Shown here piece after piece: positions 8,451 through 16,456 of a stretch of 64,000 nucleotides of DNA; the first letter of the stretch is position 1; the number at the start of each line of letters is the position of its first letter. The notes below the pieces were generated by a model. That model was not told the DNA's origin. It was given only the letters and a program-made list of their open reading frames with translations, and made no database searches. The position numbers and the translations under genes were made by a program. Source of the stretch: Corynebacterium callunae DSM 20147 (lineage in GTDB: Bacteria > Actinomycetota > Actinomycetes > Mycobacteriales > Mycobacteriaceae); assembly GCF_000344785.1 (NCBI RefSeq), contig NC_020506.1, forward strand, positions 2,046,001-2,110,000, given 5' to 3'.

Positions 8451-8456
8451 TCTCGT
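8451..8456 (+). promoter_or_regulatory. -10 promoter element of first tRNA-Asn
   Basis: TATAGT lies 28 bases before the tRNA 5' end and has a TTAGGC about 17 bases upstream that could act as a weak -35 element. Confidence 0.55.
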
Positions 8457-8483
8457 TGCAGGGAAGAAATTCCAACAACGTAT

Positions 8484-8556
8484 TCCTCCATAGCTCAGTT
8501 GGCAGAGCATTCGACTGTTAATCGAAGGGTCACTGGTTCGAGCCCAGTTGGAGGAG
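8484..8556 (+). tRNA. tRNA-Asn (GTT), copy 1
   Basis: The 73-base cloverleaf has acceptor strands TCCTCCA and TGGAGGA, D-arm TAGCTCAGTTGGCAGAGCA, anticodon loop CTGTTAA (GTT, Asn), a GGTTCGAGCC T-arm and discriminator G. CCA is not encoded. It is followed at once by its own hairpin terminator and then by a near-identical second copy. Confidence 0.96.
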
Positions 8557-8566
8557 CAAATACTTT

Positions 8567-8598
8567 ACCCACAGACTTTCAAAGTTTGTGGGTTTTTT
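8567..8598 (+). terminator. rho-independent terminator of tRNA-Asn copy 1
   Basis: CCCACAGACTTT pairs with AAAGTTTGTGGG (one G-T pair) around a one-base C centre, followed by six Ts. The stem is flanked by A and T that extend the helix. Confidence 0.92.
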
Positions 8599-8661
8599 GC
8601 TTGCTATAACCCGTTCCTACCCGTTCCTGCCTGCCGATTTTGCAATAGGTACAGTTCTGAC

Positions 8662-8667
8662 TATGCT
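8662..8667 (+). promoter_or_regulatory. possible -10 element of second tRNA-Asn
   Basis: TATGCT lies 39 bases upstream of the second tRNA-Asn; a TTAGAT at 8677-8682 is an alternative at the same spacing as in copy 1. The call rests on position and partial match only. Confidence 0.35.
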
Positions 8668-8705
8668 TGATCAACGTTAGATGGAAGCACTTCCAGACAA
8701 CATAT

Positions 8706-8778
8706 TCCTCTATAGCTCAGTTGGCAGAGCATTCGACTGTTAATCGAAGGGTCACTGGTTCGAGCCCAGTTGGAGGAG
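8706..8778 (+). tRNA. tRNA-Asn (GTT), copy 2
   Basis: It is identical to copy 1 except for acceptor base 6 (TCCTCTA instead of TCCTCCA), which turns a C-G pair into a T-G wobble. Anticodon GTT, discriminator G, no encoded CCA. The upstream flank (TTCCAGACAACATA) and the downstream terminator also match copy 1, so a block of roughly 130 bases was duplicated in tandem. Confidence 0.95.
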
Positions 8779-8788
8779 CAAATACTTT

Positions 8789-8819
8789 ACCCACAGACTT
8801 TCAAAGTTTGTGGGTTTTT
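8789..8819 (+). terminator. rho-independent terminator of tRNA-Asn copy 2
   Basis: The stem-loop is the same as the one after copy 1 (CCCACAGACTTT / AAAGTTTGTGGG), here followed by five Ts instead of six. It isolates the tRNA from the GH15 gene starting at 8897. Confidence 0.92.
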
Positions 8820-8896
8820 GCATTGTTTTCTATAGCACTAAAGAAATTCTGCACTTTTCCTTTCCCTGTAGAGCAGATTCGTTCTACGCTGGCTGC

Positions 8897-10735
8897 ATGA
8901 CAACTCCCAGTAACACCCAGCAGCACGATATTCCCCTCGATACTCTGCTTGAAGATTATGCGTTTATCTCCGATACGCACACGGGAGCACTGCTATCCAA
9001 GCTGGGCAGCATTGACTGGCTCTGCCTGCCACGATTTGATTCCCAAGCCATGTTCACCCGCTTACTCGGCGACCGCGAGCACGGCCACTGGAGCTTAAGA
9101 ATCGCCAATGGTGAAGTAATTAGCCAAAGCTATTTGGGAGATTCCTTTGTTGTCCAAACCGTATGGCGCTCCCCCACAGGTACCGCGCGGGTAGTCGATT
9201 TTATGCCCATCCATGGAAACGAACAGCCAGATATCACCGATCTGGTGCGCTCGGTGCACTGCATTGAGGGTGAAGTGGAAGTTGAATCCATTTTGCGTCT
9301 GCGTTTTGATTACGGTGAGTCCACCCCGTATTTCCGCACCACCAATATTGATGGCATGAGCATTGTGCAAGCAGTAGCCGGCCCCAATGCAGTGTATGTA
9401 CGCGGACCAGAAATGCCCCACCGCCCCTCCAAAGACTGCCACAGTGGATCTTTTATCCTCAAAGATGGAGACACCGCAGAATGGGTACTTACTTGGGCTC
9501 CCTCCTTTGATGAACATCCACCAATGCCCGATTACACGCAGTCTTTAAAGAGCACCCTGGCTTTTTGGTCCAGCTGGGCTGATCAGCTGCCACCCCAAAA
9601 TCTTTATGATGCTGAAGTTCGCCGCTCCATGTTGGTGCTGCGAGCCCTCACCGATCTACGCACTGGTGGCATTGTGGCCGCACCCACTACTTCCCTACCT
9701 GAAGACTTTGGCGGTGTTCGCAACTGGGATTATCGCTTTGTCTGGCTGCGCGATTCCGCCCTGACCATTGAAGCCCTGGTGGAATATGGATTTTCCACCG
9801 CTGCTTTGCAATGGCGCACTTGGTTACTGCGCGCGATTGCAGGTGACCCGGAAAATTTGAGGATTATGTACGGCCTCGGAGGCGAAAGGCACCTGCCAGA
9901 GCGAGAACTCCACCACCTACGAGGATATGAGGATTCAACTCCAGTACGAGTGGGCAATGGTGCAGCTGAGCAATACCAAGCCGATGTTGTTGGCGAGGTT
10001 ATGGTTGCATTGGAAACTATTCGCCGTGCAGGTTGTGCCGAAGATGAATTTTCTTGGGGCATGCAAAAGGCAATTTTGGAATTCCAAGAGGCCAATTTTG
10101 ATCGCAAAGATCAGGGCATCTGGGAGATGCGTTCCGAGCCGCAATTTTTTACCCATGGCCGCGCCATGATGTGGGCTGCTTTTGATCGCGGCATCAAAGC
10201 CATCGAAGAATATGGCCTAGATGGTCCAATTGATCGCTGGCGACAGTTACGCGCGCAATTGCGCGAAGAGATTATGGAGCACGGCTTTAATACCGAGATT
10301 CAGGCGTTTACGCAGTGTTATGACAACACCACTATGGATGCCTCGCTCCTACAGCTCGCCCAAATTGGGTTTATCCCCTATGACGACCCCAAAATGCTCA
10401 GCACCGTAGCCCGCATTGAACAAGAGCTTCTCGACGCCGACGGCTTCCTACACCGCTATCCCACCGATGGCTCTGATGGACTAACCGGCGATGAGTATCC
10501 TTTCCTCATTTGTACGTTTTGGCTGGTGGAGCAATATGCCCACACTGGACGCCTGGAAGAAGCCAAAACAAAAATGGAGCGCATTCTCTCTATACAAAGC
10601 CCCTTGGGACTGCTTGCTGAGGAATACTCCACCACCCATAAACGCTTGGCTGGAAACTTCCCCCAGGCCTTTTCTCATATCGGCTTGATCAGCGCTGCAA
10701 GAGCCATCAACTTCGAGGAGGCACGAAACAGGTAA
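8897..10735 (+). CDS. glycoside hydrolase family 15 protein (trehalase/glucoamylase type)
   Basis: The 612-residue protein has the N-terminal beta-sandwich (about residues 10-230, starting DYAFISDTHTGALLSKLGSIDWL) and the (alpha/alpha)6 barrel of family GH15 with the core motif NWDYRFVWLRDS and later catalytic-region segments (EMRSEPQFFTHGRAM, DEYPFLICTFWLVEQ). Mycobacterial relatives with this architecture act as trehalases, so trehalose hydrolysis in the cytoplasm is the best guess; glucoamylase-like action on maltodextrins is the alternative. There is no signal peptide when ATG 8897 (MTTPSN) is used; the longer frame from 8810 runs into the tRNA terminator and is rejected. The last bases overlap no other gene; a YtxH-like gene follows 53 bases later. 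Confidence 0.87.
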   Translation: MTTPSNTQQHDIPLDTLLEDYAFISDTHTGALLSKLGSIDWLCLPRFDSQAMFTRLLGDREHGHWSLRIANGEVISQSYLGDSFVVQTVWRSPTGTARVVDFMPIHGNEQPDITDLVRSVHCIEGEVEVESILRLRFDYGESTPYFRTTNIDGMSIVQAVAGPNAVYVRGPEMPHRPSKDCHSGSFILKDGDTAEWVLTWAPSFDEHPPMPDYTQSLKSTLAFWSSWADQLPPQNLYDAEVRRSMLVLRALTDLRTGGIVAAPTTSLPEDFGGVRNWDYRFVWLRDSALTIEALVEYGFSTAALQWRTWLLRAIAGDPENLRIMYGLGGERHLPERELHHLRGYEDSTPVRVGNGAAEQYQADVVGEVMVALETIRRAGCAEDEFSWGMQKAILEFQEANFDRKDQGIWEMRSEPQFFTHGRAMMWAAFDRGIKAIEEYGLDGPIDRWRQLRAQLREEIMEHGFNTEIQAFTQCYDNTTMDASLLQLAQIGFIPYDDPKMLSTVARIEQELLDADGFLHRYPTDGSDGLTGDEYPFLICTFWLVEQYAHTGRLEEAKTKMERILSIQSPLGLLAEEYSTTHKRLAGNFPQAFSHIGLISAARAINFEEARNR

Positions 10736-10788
10736 GATCGGACTTGTTATTGCCACATCACATCTTTTGTAGGGAGAGTTATCCACAC

Positions 10789-11031
10789 ATGATCCAGTTA
10801 GTGATCGGCGCTGCAGCTGGCTACGTTCTAGGAACAAAAGCAGGACGCAAGCGTTACCACCAGATCAAAAAAGGATATGAGGCTGCGGTCGGCTCACCCG
10901 CCACTAAAGCAGCAGTTAATGCTACTCGACGTGTGATTGCCAACAAGCTTGATCCGCAGCCCCGTATGAAAGAAGTAAAGAACCTGCGTACCACTGATGG
11001 GCACCAGGTTCTCGAGCCAGATCAGGACTAG
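10789..11031 (+). CDS. small YtxH-like membrane-associated protein
   Basis: This 80-residue protein begins with a short hydrophobic Gly/Ala-rich segment (LVIGAAAGYVLGTKAG) followed by a basic region RKRYHQ and a polar tail, the pattern of YtxH-type small stress-related proteins found across actinobacteria. The function is unknown; membrane association through the N-terminus is inferred. ATG 10789 is supported by AGGGAGAG ten bases upstream; an upstream in-frame start lacks a ribosome site. Its TAG stop interlocks with the stop of dnaG on the opposite strand. Confidence 0.8.
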   Translation: MIQLVIGAAAGYVLGTKAGRKRYHQIKKGYEAAVGSPATKAAVNATRRVIANKLDPQPRMKEVKNLRTTDGHQVLEPDQD

Positions 11032-12923
11032 CCCCGGAAAGCACGATCGAGTAATTCTCGACGTGCTTGTTCCAGCGCTACCAGATCGGCAAAAAGGGAA
11101 TTATATGCCTGCTCATCATCTGAGGGGCGCATTCTTTGCAATTGACTCTTGAGAATAGCAATCTGATTGCCTACTCGAGTCTCTTGCAAACGCGAGAGCA
11201 CACCATCGGTATATGATTCCAAATCTGAGGTTTCAACCTCGATCTCTTCCATGGCCAACTCTGACACCAAAGAAGTACCCAAGAGGTCAGTCATATTCTC
11301 CGAGACACTAGGCAGCCATTCTTTGCCGTCCAGTGCTTGGGCACAACCACCAGCAGCAGCAATGGCATCACGCACCATTCGATAAGCCGGATTGGTAAAA
11401 CTATCCTGTGGCAAGCCATCAAAATATGAGCCGGCAAGCTCAGGGTATTGCAGGGCAATTTTTAGCGATTCCCTTTCCTGCCACAACACCGGGTTGCGTG
11501 GATTAGGTAGCGCCATCGTGGGGCGTGCCTGCTGGTTTTCTTGAGGCTTATCAAAGCGAGTTGCGCGCAGTGGTTTCTTATCTCGCTTGGGCCGGCGGAC
11601 TTCATCATGGACCTGGCGTAGCACTTCGGCTGGATCAGCCCACCCCACCCAGCCAGAAAGCAAACGAGCATATTCTGACTGCAGCGTCTTATCGCGGATC
11701 TCGGCCACAATCGGCACCGCCCGTCGCAAAGCAGAAAGACGCCCTTCGACAGTATCCAGGGCATATTCGCTGATGATTGACTGCAACACAAACTCAAACA
11801 TCGGAATGCGACGTGCCACCAGATCACGCACTGCAGCATCGCCACGCTCCAGGCGCAGATCGCAAGGATCCATGCCGTTAGGCGCAACCGAGACAAAAGA
11901 CTGCCCCGTGAACTTCTGGTCGCCCTCAAAGGCTCGCATGGCGGCCTTCTGGCCAGCTTCATCACCATCAAAGGTATAGATGAGCTCTCCGCGGAAGTAA
12001 TTGTCATCTAGCATCAGACGGCGCAACATCTGCAGGTGATCTTCACCAAAGGCAGTGCCACAGGCTGCCACTGCAGTATCAACGCCCGCAGCGTGCATTG
12101 CCATGACATCGGTGTAGCCTTCCACCACCACAGCCTGATGCCCGGCGGCAATGGCCTTCTTGGCGGTATCCAGGCCAAAAAGCACCTTGGACTTCTTATA
12201 CAACAAGGTTTCGGGCGTGTTCATATATTTGCCCATTTTGTCGTCATCAAAAAGCTTGCGGGCTCCAAAGCCAATTACATCACCAGAAAGGTTTTTAATG
12301 GGCCATAATAAACGGCGCTGGAATTGATCGATGGGGCCACGCTTACCCATTTTGGTTAAACCTGCGGCCTCTAATTCCTTAAACTCAAATCCCTTTTTAA
12401 GAAGATGTTTGGTTAAAGTATCCCAGCCAGCAGGGGCATATCCGCATTCAAATTGGTAGATATGCTGCTGGCTAAAACCGCGCTGTAATAAGAAATCGCG
12501 GGCAGGTTGTGCCTCGGGGGTTTCTAATTGTTCACGATAAAACTGGTGTGCTGCCTTATTGGCTGCAATTAAACGCTGGCGGGTGCCAGGTTCTTCGCGG
12601 TTGCCAGGTCCACCACCCTGATAATTGATTTGGTAGCCAATTTTTTCAGCACAGATTTCCACCGCCTCCGGGAAAGAGATATGTTCCATTTCCATAAGGA
12701 AGGAAAACACGTCTCCACCTTTGCCGGTGGAAAAGCAGTGATAATAACCGCGGTTGGGACGTACGTGGAAGGACGGGGTTTTCTCATCTTTAAATGGGGA
12801 AAGCCCTTTGAGAGAATCTGCACCCGCTGTTTTAAGCTGTACATAATCTCCGACGATCTCTTCGATCGGCGTTCTTTCTCGGATTGCTTGGATATCACTT
12901 TCCGGAATGCGTCCCTTAGCCAT
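11028..12923 (-). CDS. dnaG: DNA primase DnaG
   Basis: This 631-residue protein makes RNA primers for DNA replication. Domains in order are the N-terminal CHC2-type finger region (residues about 30-80), the primase catalytic core with TOPRIM motifs VVVEGYTDVMA and TFDGDEAG, and a C-terminal helicase-interaction region. In the finger, the usual ligand pattern CxxH...CxxC reads SPFK...CFST, so three of the four zinc ligands are replaced; I checked this in the nucleotides (minus strand near 12731-12802). The surrounding residues (DEKTPSFHVRPN, YYHCF) are well conserved. ATG 12923 (MAKGRIPESD) matches the usual DnaG start; frame upstream is longer but not conserved. It is divergent from the RNase gene with 45 bases between starts. 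Confidence 0.95.
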   Translation of the reverse strand: MAKGRIPESDIQAIRERTPIEEIVGDYVQLKTAGADSLKGLSPFKDEKTPSFHVRPNRGYYHCFSTGKGGDVFSFLMEMEHISFPEAVEICAEKIGYQINYQGGGPGNREEPGTRQRLIAANKAAHQFYREQLETPEAQPARDFLLQRGFSQQHIYQFECGYAPAGWDTLTKHLLKKGFEFKELEAAGLTKMGKRGPIDQFQRRLLWPIKNLSGDVIGFGARKLFDDDKMGKYMNTPETLLYKKSKVLFGLDTAKKAIAAGHQAVVVEGYTDVMAMHAAGVDTAVAACGTAFGEDHLQMLRRLMLDDNYFRGELIYTFDGDEAGQKAAMRAFEGDQKFTGQSFVSVAPNGMDPCDLRLERGDAAVRDLVARRIPMFEFVLQSIISEYALDTVEGRLSALRRAVPIVAEIRDKTLQSEYARLLSGWVGWADPAEVLRQVHDEVRRPKRDKKPLRATRFDKPQENQQARPTMALPNPRNPVLWQERESLKIALQYPELAGSYFDGLPQDSFTNPAYRMVRDAIAAAGGCAQALDGKEWLPSVSENMTDLLGTSLVSELAMEEIEVETSDLESYTDGVLSRLQETRVGNQIAILKSQLQRMRPSDDEQAYNSLFADLVALEQARRELLDRAFRG

Positions 12924-12968
12924 GCCCATCACTTTAGCCCTTTCCAAGCGTGTGCCAATATTAGTGAT

Positions 12969-13475
12969 ATGCAAAATGGCAAGAAGGCTCTTGGCGGTGT
13001 GCTCGGATTCGTTGTGTTGCTTGGTGCAGCGTGGTTTGGCATTGACCTTAATGACTCCAATAATCAGGCAACAAGCGCATCGAGCACCCTTTCCTCTACT
13101 ACTTCAGCTAAAACTTCATCCTCCAAAAGCTCCTCGCCCACCAGCTCCGCCGCTGCTAGTGGTACCAGTGGCTTAGATACCTGTTCTTTGGGCGAGTTGC
13201 CACAACAGGCAGATCTGGTGGTCGATGATATTCTCGCCGGTGGACCATTTGAATATCCCGATAATGATGGGGTGCGCTTTGGTAACTACGAGGGTGTGCT
13301 GCCCGATGAGTCCAATAATTACTATCGCGAATATACGGTGGAAACACCAGGGCTGAGCCACCGTGGACCCCAGCGAATTGTAACCGGCGGAACTAATCAA
13401 ACTGATCCCGAAGTGTGGTACTACACCTCAGATCATTATGAGACTTTTTGTGAGATTACCGATGCGGAGAATTAA
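12969..13475 (+). CDS. guanyl-specific ribonuclease, RNase Sa/barnase type, membrane-anchored or secreted
   Basis: The 168-residue protein has a hydrophobic segment at residues 7-25, a Ser/Thr-rich linker (33-65) and a C-terminal domain (about 70-163) that matches Streptomyces RNase Sa. The catalytic residues line up: Glu121 in REYTV, Arg136 in QRIVTG and His156 in SDHYETF, with the 15-residue Glu-Arg spacing of RNase Sa. Cys72 and Cys161 can form the conserved disulfide, which fits an extracytoplasmic location. Such enzymes cut RNA after guanine. The next gene, starting at the base after the stop codon, encodes a barstar-like inhibitor. ATG 12969 has no Shine-Dalgarno sequence and may be leaderless, 45 bases from the divergent dnaG start. 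Confidence 0.9.
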   Translation: MQNGKKALGGVLGFVVLLGAAWFGIDLNDSNNQATSASSTLSSTTSAKTSSSKSSSPTSSAAASGTSGLDTCSLGELPQQADLVVDDILAGGPFEYPDNDGVRFGNYEGVLPDESNNYYREYTVETPGLSHRGPQRIVTGGTNQTDPEVWYYTSDHYETFCEITDAEN

Positions 13476-13718
13476 ATGAACATCGTTCTTAGTGGAACGT
13501 TTAAGACTCGTCAGGACTTCTTTGTGCTCCTGGGACGCGCTGCCTGGGGTATTGAGCGCCCGGCGCCCACCAACTTGGATGGGATGGTTGATTTGATCCG
13601 CGAAACCGGTGTCAGCCGCATTAGCGTCACAGGCACCTGGTTGGTGGATGCGCGGGAATCCCTCAAAATTGAAGAGGTCTGTGATGATTTAGGCGTAACG
13701 CTTAACATCAACTTCTAA
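13476..13718 (+). CDS. barstar-family ribonuclease inhibitor
   Basis: This 80-residue cytoplasmic protein resembles barstar. The segment TNLDGMVDLI (residues 32-41) aligns with the barstar helix NLDALWDCL, keeping Asp35 and Asp39, the residues that in barstar plug the active site of barnase. A beta-strand such as ISVTGTW and a C-terminal LNINF strand complete the small alpha/beta fold. The ATG follows the stop of the RNase gene directly (TAAATG) with GGAGA eight bases upstream, so the two are translated from one message. Its likely job is to neutralise the RNase before export. Confidence 0.87.
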   Translation: MNIVLSGTFKTRQDFFVLLGRAAWGIERPAPTNLDGMVDLIRETGVSRISVTGTWLVDARESLKIEEVCDDLGVTLNINF

Positions 13719-13729
13719 GACATCAAGAA

Positions 13730-13769
13730 AAAGAGCCTGTCAGGTGGAAAACCACCTGACAGGCTCTTT
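13730..13769. terminator. bidirectional hairpin terminator between barstar and glmS
   Basis: Perfect 18-base arms (13730-13747 and 13752-13769) flank an AAAA loop; the arms begin AAAGAG and end CTCTTT, so a short T stretch follows the stem on either strand. The two flanking genes converge here. Confidence 0.9.
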
Positions 13770-13770
13770 G

Positions 13771-13781
13771 CGTCGAAAAGC
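13771..13781. repeat. copy of the dispersed CGTCGAAAAGC word (intergenic)
   Basis: The copy sits between the terminator and the end of glmS and is followed by GCGCTTTTATTCGACG, so it forms an imperfect palindrome with the start of the glmS-end sequence. It is one of 14 copies of the CGTCGAAAA core in the window. Confidence 0.8.
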
Positions 13782-13787
13782 GCGCTT

Positions 13788-15659
13788 TTATTCGACGGTA
13801 ACGGACTTAGCCAGGTTACGTGGCTGGTCGACGTTGAAGCCCTTTGCGGTGGCTACAGCGCAAGCAAAAATCTGCAAAGGCACGGTAGCAAGCAAAGGCT
13901 GCATCAGGGTTGGAGCCTGTGGGATGCGGATGATGAAGTTAGCGTAATCGTTAACAGCCTCATCGCCTTCCTCAGCAATAACGATGGTGACAGCGCCACG
14001 AGCACGGATTTCCTGGATGTTGGAAACAACCTTGGAGTGCAGGGAGTCACGACCACGTGGGGAAGGAACGATAACGAATACCGGCTGGCCTTCCTCAACC
14101 AAAGCGATAGGACCATGCTTGAGCTCGCCGGCAGCAAAGCCTTCAGCGTGCAGGTAAGCAATTTCCTTCAGCTTCAAAGCGCCTTCAAGGGCAACTGGGT
14201 AGCCGACGTGGCGACCCAAGAAGAGCACAGACTTCGCGTCAACCATGTCCTGGCCGAGCTTCTTGATCTGCTCTTCATTGTCAATGACCTCTTGGATCTT
14301 CTCTGGCATCTCACGCAGGCTCTGCAAGACAGTAGCTACTTCATCAGCAAACTGGTTGCCGCGCAGCTGAGCGAGGTAGAGGCCAAGCAGGTAAGAAGCG
14401 GTGATCTGAGCCAAGAATGCCTTGGTAGATGCAACTGCGATCTCAGGACCTGCATAGGTATAGATAGAAGCATCTGCTTCACGAGGCAAGGTAGAACCAA
14501 CGGTGTTACAGATTGCAACAACCTTGGCACCCTGCTCGCGAGCGTGGCGCACAGCCATCAAGGTATCCATGGTCTCGCCGGACTGGGACAATGCCACAAC
14601 AAGGGTCTTCTCGTTGAGGATTGGGTCGCGGTAACGGAACTCGTGAGCCAGCTCCACCTCGGTTGGGATGCGGCACCAGTGCTCAATTGCGTAACGAGCA
14701 ACCTGGCCTGCATAAGCTGCAGTACCACAAGCAACAATGACGATCTTGTCGACGCTACGCAGAATAGCTTCATCGATGCGCAGCTCATCAAGAACGAGCT
14801 TGCCATCTTCATCAAGACGGCCCATCAAGGTATCGCGAACAGCTGCTGGCTGATCGTGGATTTCCTTCTCCATGAAGGAACCGAAGCCGCCCTTTTCAGC
14901 AGCTGCAGCGTCCCACTCCACGTCGAAAGGCTTGCCAACTGCTTCAGAACCATCAAAGTTGGTGATGGTGTAATCATCAGCGGTGATGGTAACAACCTGG
15001 TCATTAGCCAGCTCTACAGCCTTGCGGGTGTAATCAATAAAGCCAGAAACGTCAGATCCGAGGAAGTTCTCGCCCTCGCCGACGCCGATAACCAAAGGAG
15101 AGTTACGACGAGCTGCAACGATGCGGTCATCGTGATCAGCATGAATGGCTAGCAGGGTGAAAGCACCCTCAAGGCGCTGACCTGTCAGCTGCATAGCAAG
15201 GGTGAGGTCACCGTTTGCCTGAGTATTGTAAATTTCAGCAAGCAAAGAAGCAGCAACTTCGGTATCGGTATCGGATACAAAGTTGTAGCCCTTAGCGGAA
15301 AGCTCAGAGCGCAGTTCCGCAAAGTTTTCGATGATGCCGTTGTGTACTACGGCAAGCTTGCCATTGGAAACAACGTGGGGGTGAGCGTTGGCATCGGTTG
15401 GGCCACCATGAGTTGCCCAACGGGTGTGTCCAATTCCCAAAATAGAATCTGGAAGAGGTGCTTTAGCGATTTCTGCATCTAGTGCAGCAACCTTTCCGGC
15501 CTTCTTTCGGTAGCTAATCTCACCATTGGCGTGAATAGCAATACCTGCGGAGTCATATCCGCGGTATTCCAGGCGACGCAGTCCTTCAACGACTACATCT
15601 AGAGCAAAGTAATCACGGGAGTCGCCCGCTTGGCCAATATATCCAACAATTCCACACAT
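13788..15659 (-). CDS. glmS: glutamine--fructose-6-phosphate aminotransferase
   Basis: This 623-residue enzyme makes glucosamine-6-phosphate from fructose-6-phosphate and glutamine, the first step toward UDP-N-acetylglucosamine for cell-wall peptidoglycan. The N-terminal glutaminase domain starts MCGIVGY, with Cys2 as the nucleophile after Met removal; two SIS isomerase domains follow (motifs such as ACGTAAYAG, SQSGETMDTL and the C-terminal PRNLAKSVTVE). The start is ATG 15659, because Cys must be residue 2; an in-frame TTG two codons earlier is ignored. It is a single gene with a terminator at 13730-13769. No glmS ribozyme is visible upstream, as expected in actinobacteria. Confidence 0.97.
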   Translation of the reverse strand: MCGIVGYIGQAGDSRDYFALDVVVEGLRRLEYRGYDSAGIAIHANGEISYRKKAGKVAALDAEIAKAPLPDSILGIGHTRWATHGGPTDANAHPHVVSNGKLAVVHNGIIENFAELRSELSAKGYNFVSDTDTEVAASLLAEIYNTQANGDLTLAMQLTGQRLEGAFTLLAIHADHDDRIVAARRNSPLVIGVGEGENFLGSDVSGFIDYTRKAVELANDQVVTITADDYTITNFDGSEAVGKPFDVEWDAAAAEKGGFGSFMEKEIHDQPAAVRDTLMGRLDEDGKLVLDELRIDEAILRSVDKIVIVACGTAAYAGQVARYAIEHWCRIPTEVELAHEFRYRDPILNEKTLVVALSQSGETMDTLMAVRHAREQGAKVVAICNTVGSTLPREADASIYTYAGPEIAVASTKAFLAQITASYLLGLYLAQLRGNQFADEVATVLQSLREMPEKIQEVIDNEEQIKKLGQDMVDAKSVLFLGRHVGYPVALEGALKLKEIAYLHAEGFAAGELKHGPIALVEEGQPVFVIVPSPRGRDSLHSKVVSNIQEIRARGAVTIVIAEEGDEAVNDYANFIIRIPQAPTLMQPLLATVPLQIFACAVATAKGFNVDQPRNLAKSVTVE

Positions 15660-15766
15660 GGGCAAGACTTTACAACAAGTTCCCTATAAATACTTGTTTA
15701 AGTCCCACCTTAGCGCACCCCTGGAGATTGACCTTGGGTTTGCCCAATTAATTGTAACCTAAATCA

Positions 15767-15799
15767 AACAGCACATCCCCCTGAAGGAGATGTGCTGTT
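15767..15799 (-). terminator. hairpin terminator downstream of the mtlD remnant
   Basis: AACAGCACATC (15767-15777) pairs with GATGTGCTGTT (15789-15799) around an 11-base loop. On the minus strand TTGATTT follows; on the plus strand GCTATTTTTG follows. It lies between the remnant and the glmS start. Confidence 0.75.
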
Positions 15800-15837
15800 G
15801 CTATTTTTGTCACAAGCTTATAGCTTTTAGCAAGTTT

Positions 15838-16416
15838 TTAAGCTTGAGCAAAAACACTGAAAAAAGCATCAAACAGTGGATGATCCGCTGCCACGCCGGT
15901 CAATTTCGTCACAAGCGCGTCGGTCTTTTCACGGTCACCCCGAGCGACCGCAAGCTGTTGCTGCAAAACCACGGCTTCCGGATCAGACTCGACATTAAAT
16001 GCCAACGCTGCCCCAACTGCAGCAACCAGGTTGTCGGCTGCAAATCCGCGTTCGGCCAATTCTGCAGCTGGGCCGATGAGACGCTCGTTGACAGAAATCT
16101 TGCGGATTGGCGCACGTCCCACACGCTCGACGGTGTCAGGCAAGGAAGGATTGGCAAAACGCTTGAGAATCTTATCCACGTAAGCCTGCTGAATCTCCGG
16201 TGCAAAACCGAACTTTTCGACGAGCAACTGCTTGGTTTCATCAAGCACCGCGGCTACCTTTTGGTGCACTGCTTCATCTTCAAGCGCATCGGAAATCTTT
16301 TGGATTCCAGCTTGGTATCCAAAATAAGCAGTAGCTGCGTGTCCGGTGTTCACCGTAAACAGCTTACGGGTGATATAAGGAGCCAAATCCTCAACCCAGG
16401 TTATGCCCAGAACAAC
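15838..16416 (-). pseudogene. mtlD: C-terminal remnant of mannitol-1-phosphate 5-dehydrogenase
   Basis: About 190 residues match the helical C-terminal domain of mannitol-1-phosphate 5-dehydrogenase: TRKLFTVNTGHAATAYFGY, the core LKRFANPSLPDTVERVGR and KISVNERLIGPA. The intact enzyme is about 380 residues; the NAD-binding Rossmann half is missing. Homology-like sequence (WVEDLAPYI) continues upstream of the TTG at 16386 to about 16416 and the frame is open to about 16456, where a TAG closes it. No ATG lies in that stretch, so there is no sensible start. The most likely reading is a deletion remnant of a once complete gene; expression of a short helical protein cannot be excluded. Confidence 0.8.
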
Positions 16417-16456
16417 TGGTGTATTATAAACGTAGACATGTCTCTGCTCTTTCTAC

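Noticed and set aside
8667..8900. Reading frame across the second tRNA-Asn
   Set aside because: It runs through the tRNA gene and its terminator and shows no protein-like composition.
14037..15152. Long plus-strand reading frame inside glmS
   Set aside because: It is the complement of the conserved glmS frame with no family signature; the minus-strand product is certain.
15660..15837. glmS ribozyme upstream of glmS
   Set aside because: The ribozyme is a Firmicutes feature and no matching core was seen; the hairpin there belongs to the mtlD remnant's terminator.
15838..16386. Complete short gene for a 182-residue protein
   Set aside because: The frame matches only the C-terminal half of a dehydrogenase, has a TTG start inside a conserved region, and homology continues upstream of it.
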